Source: Melioribacteraceae bacterium (GTDB taxonomy: Bacteria; Bacteroidota; Ignavibacteria; Ignavibacteriales; Melioribacteraceae). Taken from it: DNA of 5,940 nucleotides. This document shows, in pieces, positions 5,110 through 5,940 of this stretch. The translations under genes were made by a program, and so were the position numbers. The DNA is taken from assembly GCA_026987055.1 (NCBI GenBank), contig JALSNL010000002.1, positions 1-5,940 on the forward strand. Direction: 5' to 3'. Each line of letters opens with the position of its first letter. The stretch's first letter is position 1. The notes under the pieces are model-generated. The model ran no database searches and was not told the DNA's origin. It worked only from the letters and a program-made list of their open reading frames with translations.

Positions 5110-5940
5110 TTTCACTTCTATTAAAAAGAATATAATGGTCCACACAGGTGTGATAATGTTCTTTCTTTTGCTTGCAGTTATTGCAACAACACTTAAAACT
5201 AATTATATCAGCAATCAGAACGAAAATATTAGTAATTATTATACGGAAGTGTTAAATAATACTCAAAATTTTTCCGAAGAAACCATAAGCCAACTAAACG
5301 AAACACCAATTTGGCTTAATGTTTTTTTATGGGGTTCGTTAACAATGCTAATAGCTTCATTTATAGTAGTTCCATTGCGCGTAGCAAATTATTTTCTTGA
5401 ATCTCTCAAAACTTTGAAGCAACATTTAGGGCAATTAACAAAAGGAAATTTATCCGAAAGAATAACATTTATAAAAAACAAAGATGAATTTGGTGATATT
5501 CTTTGGAGTTTAAATGATGTTACAGATCAATTTGAAGCTCTTATAAAAGAATTAACCACTTCAATAAAATATATAACTAATAAAAAATATTTTAGGCCGG
5601 TTCTTTCTAAAGGAATGCATGGAACATTTTCAAACGTACTGAATGAAGCAGATGCTTCCTTAAAACAATACAGTCAAACTTTAATTAATGAAAGAAAGAC
5701 GTTAGAAAATAAAGCGGAAATTCTTTTAACAGCCATGGATAAATTTGCCCAAGGTGATTTAACAGAGCACCTTCAATTAGATGATGAAAGTGAATTAATG
5801 AAAAAATTATATGCCGGTTTTAATAAATCCGTAGATAATATTAAAGAAATAGTTTATGTTTTAATTCAAGCAATCAAACAAACATCATCTGCCAGCCTGG
5901 ATATATCAGCCAGTGCCGAAGAAATGGCATCAAATGCTCA
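5084..5940 (+). CDS. Membrane chemoreceptor with HAMP domains (CetA-like), 3' end outside window
   Basis: The frame from ATG 5084 stays open to the window end, giving 285 residues without the C-terminus. A first membrane helix is at about 17-37 (MVHTGVIMFFLLLAVIATTL), followed by a short external loop of about 38 residues, too small for a classical ligand-binding domain. A second helix is at about 77-97, ending in VVPLR. A HAMP domain follows (about 97-156, with DEFGD at 134-138). Next come a linker with YFRPVLSKGMHGTF (169-182) and a second HAMP-like segment (about 212-258, FAQGDLTEHLQLDDESEL). The last residues (SASLDISASAEEMASNA) begin the methyl-accepting signalling helix. The absence of a sensor domain of its own fits input from the PAS protein encoded just upstream. 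AAAGG (5071-5075) lies eight bases before the ATG, inside the PAS gene; the genes overlap by 26 bases. In-frame ATG 5135 would avoid the overlap but has a poorer ribosome binding site. Confidence 0.88.
   Translation, partial: MKNLFSVYNFTSIKKNIMVHTGVIMFFLLLAVIATTLKTNYISNQNENISNYYTEVLNNTQNFSEETISQLNETPIWLNVFLWGSLTMLIASFIVVPLRVANYFLESLKTLKQHLGQLTKGNLSERITFIKNKDEFGDILWSLNDVTDQFEALIKELTTSIKYITNKKYFRPVLSKGMHGTFSNVLNEADASLKQYSQTLINERKTLENKAEILLTAMDKFAQGDLTEHLQLDDESELMKKLYAGFNKSVDNIKEIVYVLIQAIKQTSSASLDISASAEEMASNA

Noticed and set aside
5135..5137. Alternative ATG start for the chemoreceptor
   Set aside because: It would remove the overlap with the PAS gene, but only AAAAGAA precedes it. ATG 5084 has AAAGG at eight bases and keeps a basic N-terminal segment before the first membrane helix.
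1..5940. CRISPR array, insertion sequence, tRNA, rRNA or phage genes
   Set aside because: I saw no regularly spaced direct repeats, transposase motifs, terminal inverted repeats or structured RNA gene patterns on reading both strands.

Overview
The window is about 5.9 kb of AT-rich bacterial DNA, roughly one third G+C by eye. It reads as a chromosomal segment from a motile, respiring member of the FCB superphylum (Bacteroidota / Chlorobiota / Ignavibacteriota). This rests on the wording of the complex II subunits: a one-piece five-helix cytochrome b, a long linker before the fourth [2Fe-2S] cysteine of SdhB, and SdhA blocks such as SESLRNDGR and [13 protein letters not shown]. Nearly every gene has a strong Shine-Dalgarno sequence (GGAGG, AAGGAG, AGAGGAG), which typical Bacteroidota lack. 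With the low G+C and a chemoreceptor, this makes an Ignavibacteria-like organism a reasonable but unproven guess.

Layout. Positions 1-309 (+) hold the end of a small membrane protein of unknown function, cut by the window edge. Positions 336-833 (+) encode a stand-alone response regulator: a complete receiver domain followed by a short coiled-coil tail and no output domain. A 12-bp perfect hairpin at 860-891 separates it from the convergent complex II operon on the minus strand. That operon is transcribed sdhC (4276-3602), sdhA (3602-1692), sdhB (1692-937), with one-base stop/start overlaps at both junctions. Positions 4277-4590 are a divergent regulatory region with candidate promoters for both sides and a 9/10 match to the FNR-type palindrome TTGATnnnnATCAA. 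Positions 4591-5109 (+) encode a soluble Aer-type PAS protein. Overlapping it by 26 bases is a membrane chemoreceptor gene (5084 onward) that runs off the right edge.

How the parts fit. The complex II operon (succinate dehydrogenase or fumarate reductase) links the TCA cycle to the menaquinone pool. The PAS/chemoreceptor pair looks like an Aer energy-taxis receptor split into two translationally coupled genes, similar in concept to CetB/CetA of Campylobacter: a flavin-PAS redox sensor talking to a membrane HAMP/signalling receptor. Placing it head-to-head with a respiratory complex, around an FNR-like site, suggests that respiration and redox-guided motility are controlled together. That regulatory link is inference. 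No mobile element, CRISPR array, tRNA or rRNA was seen.
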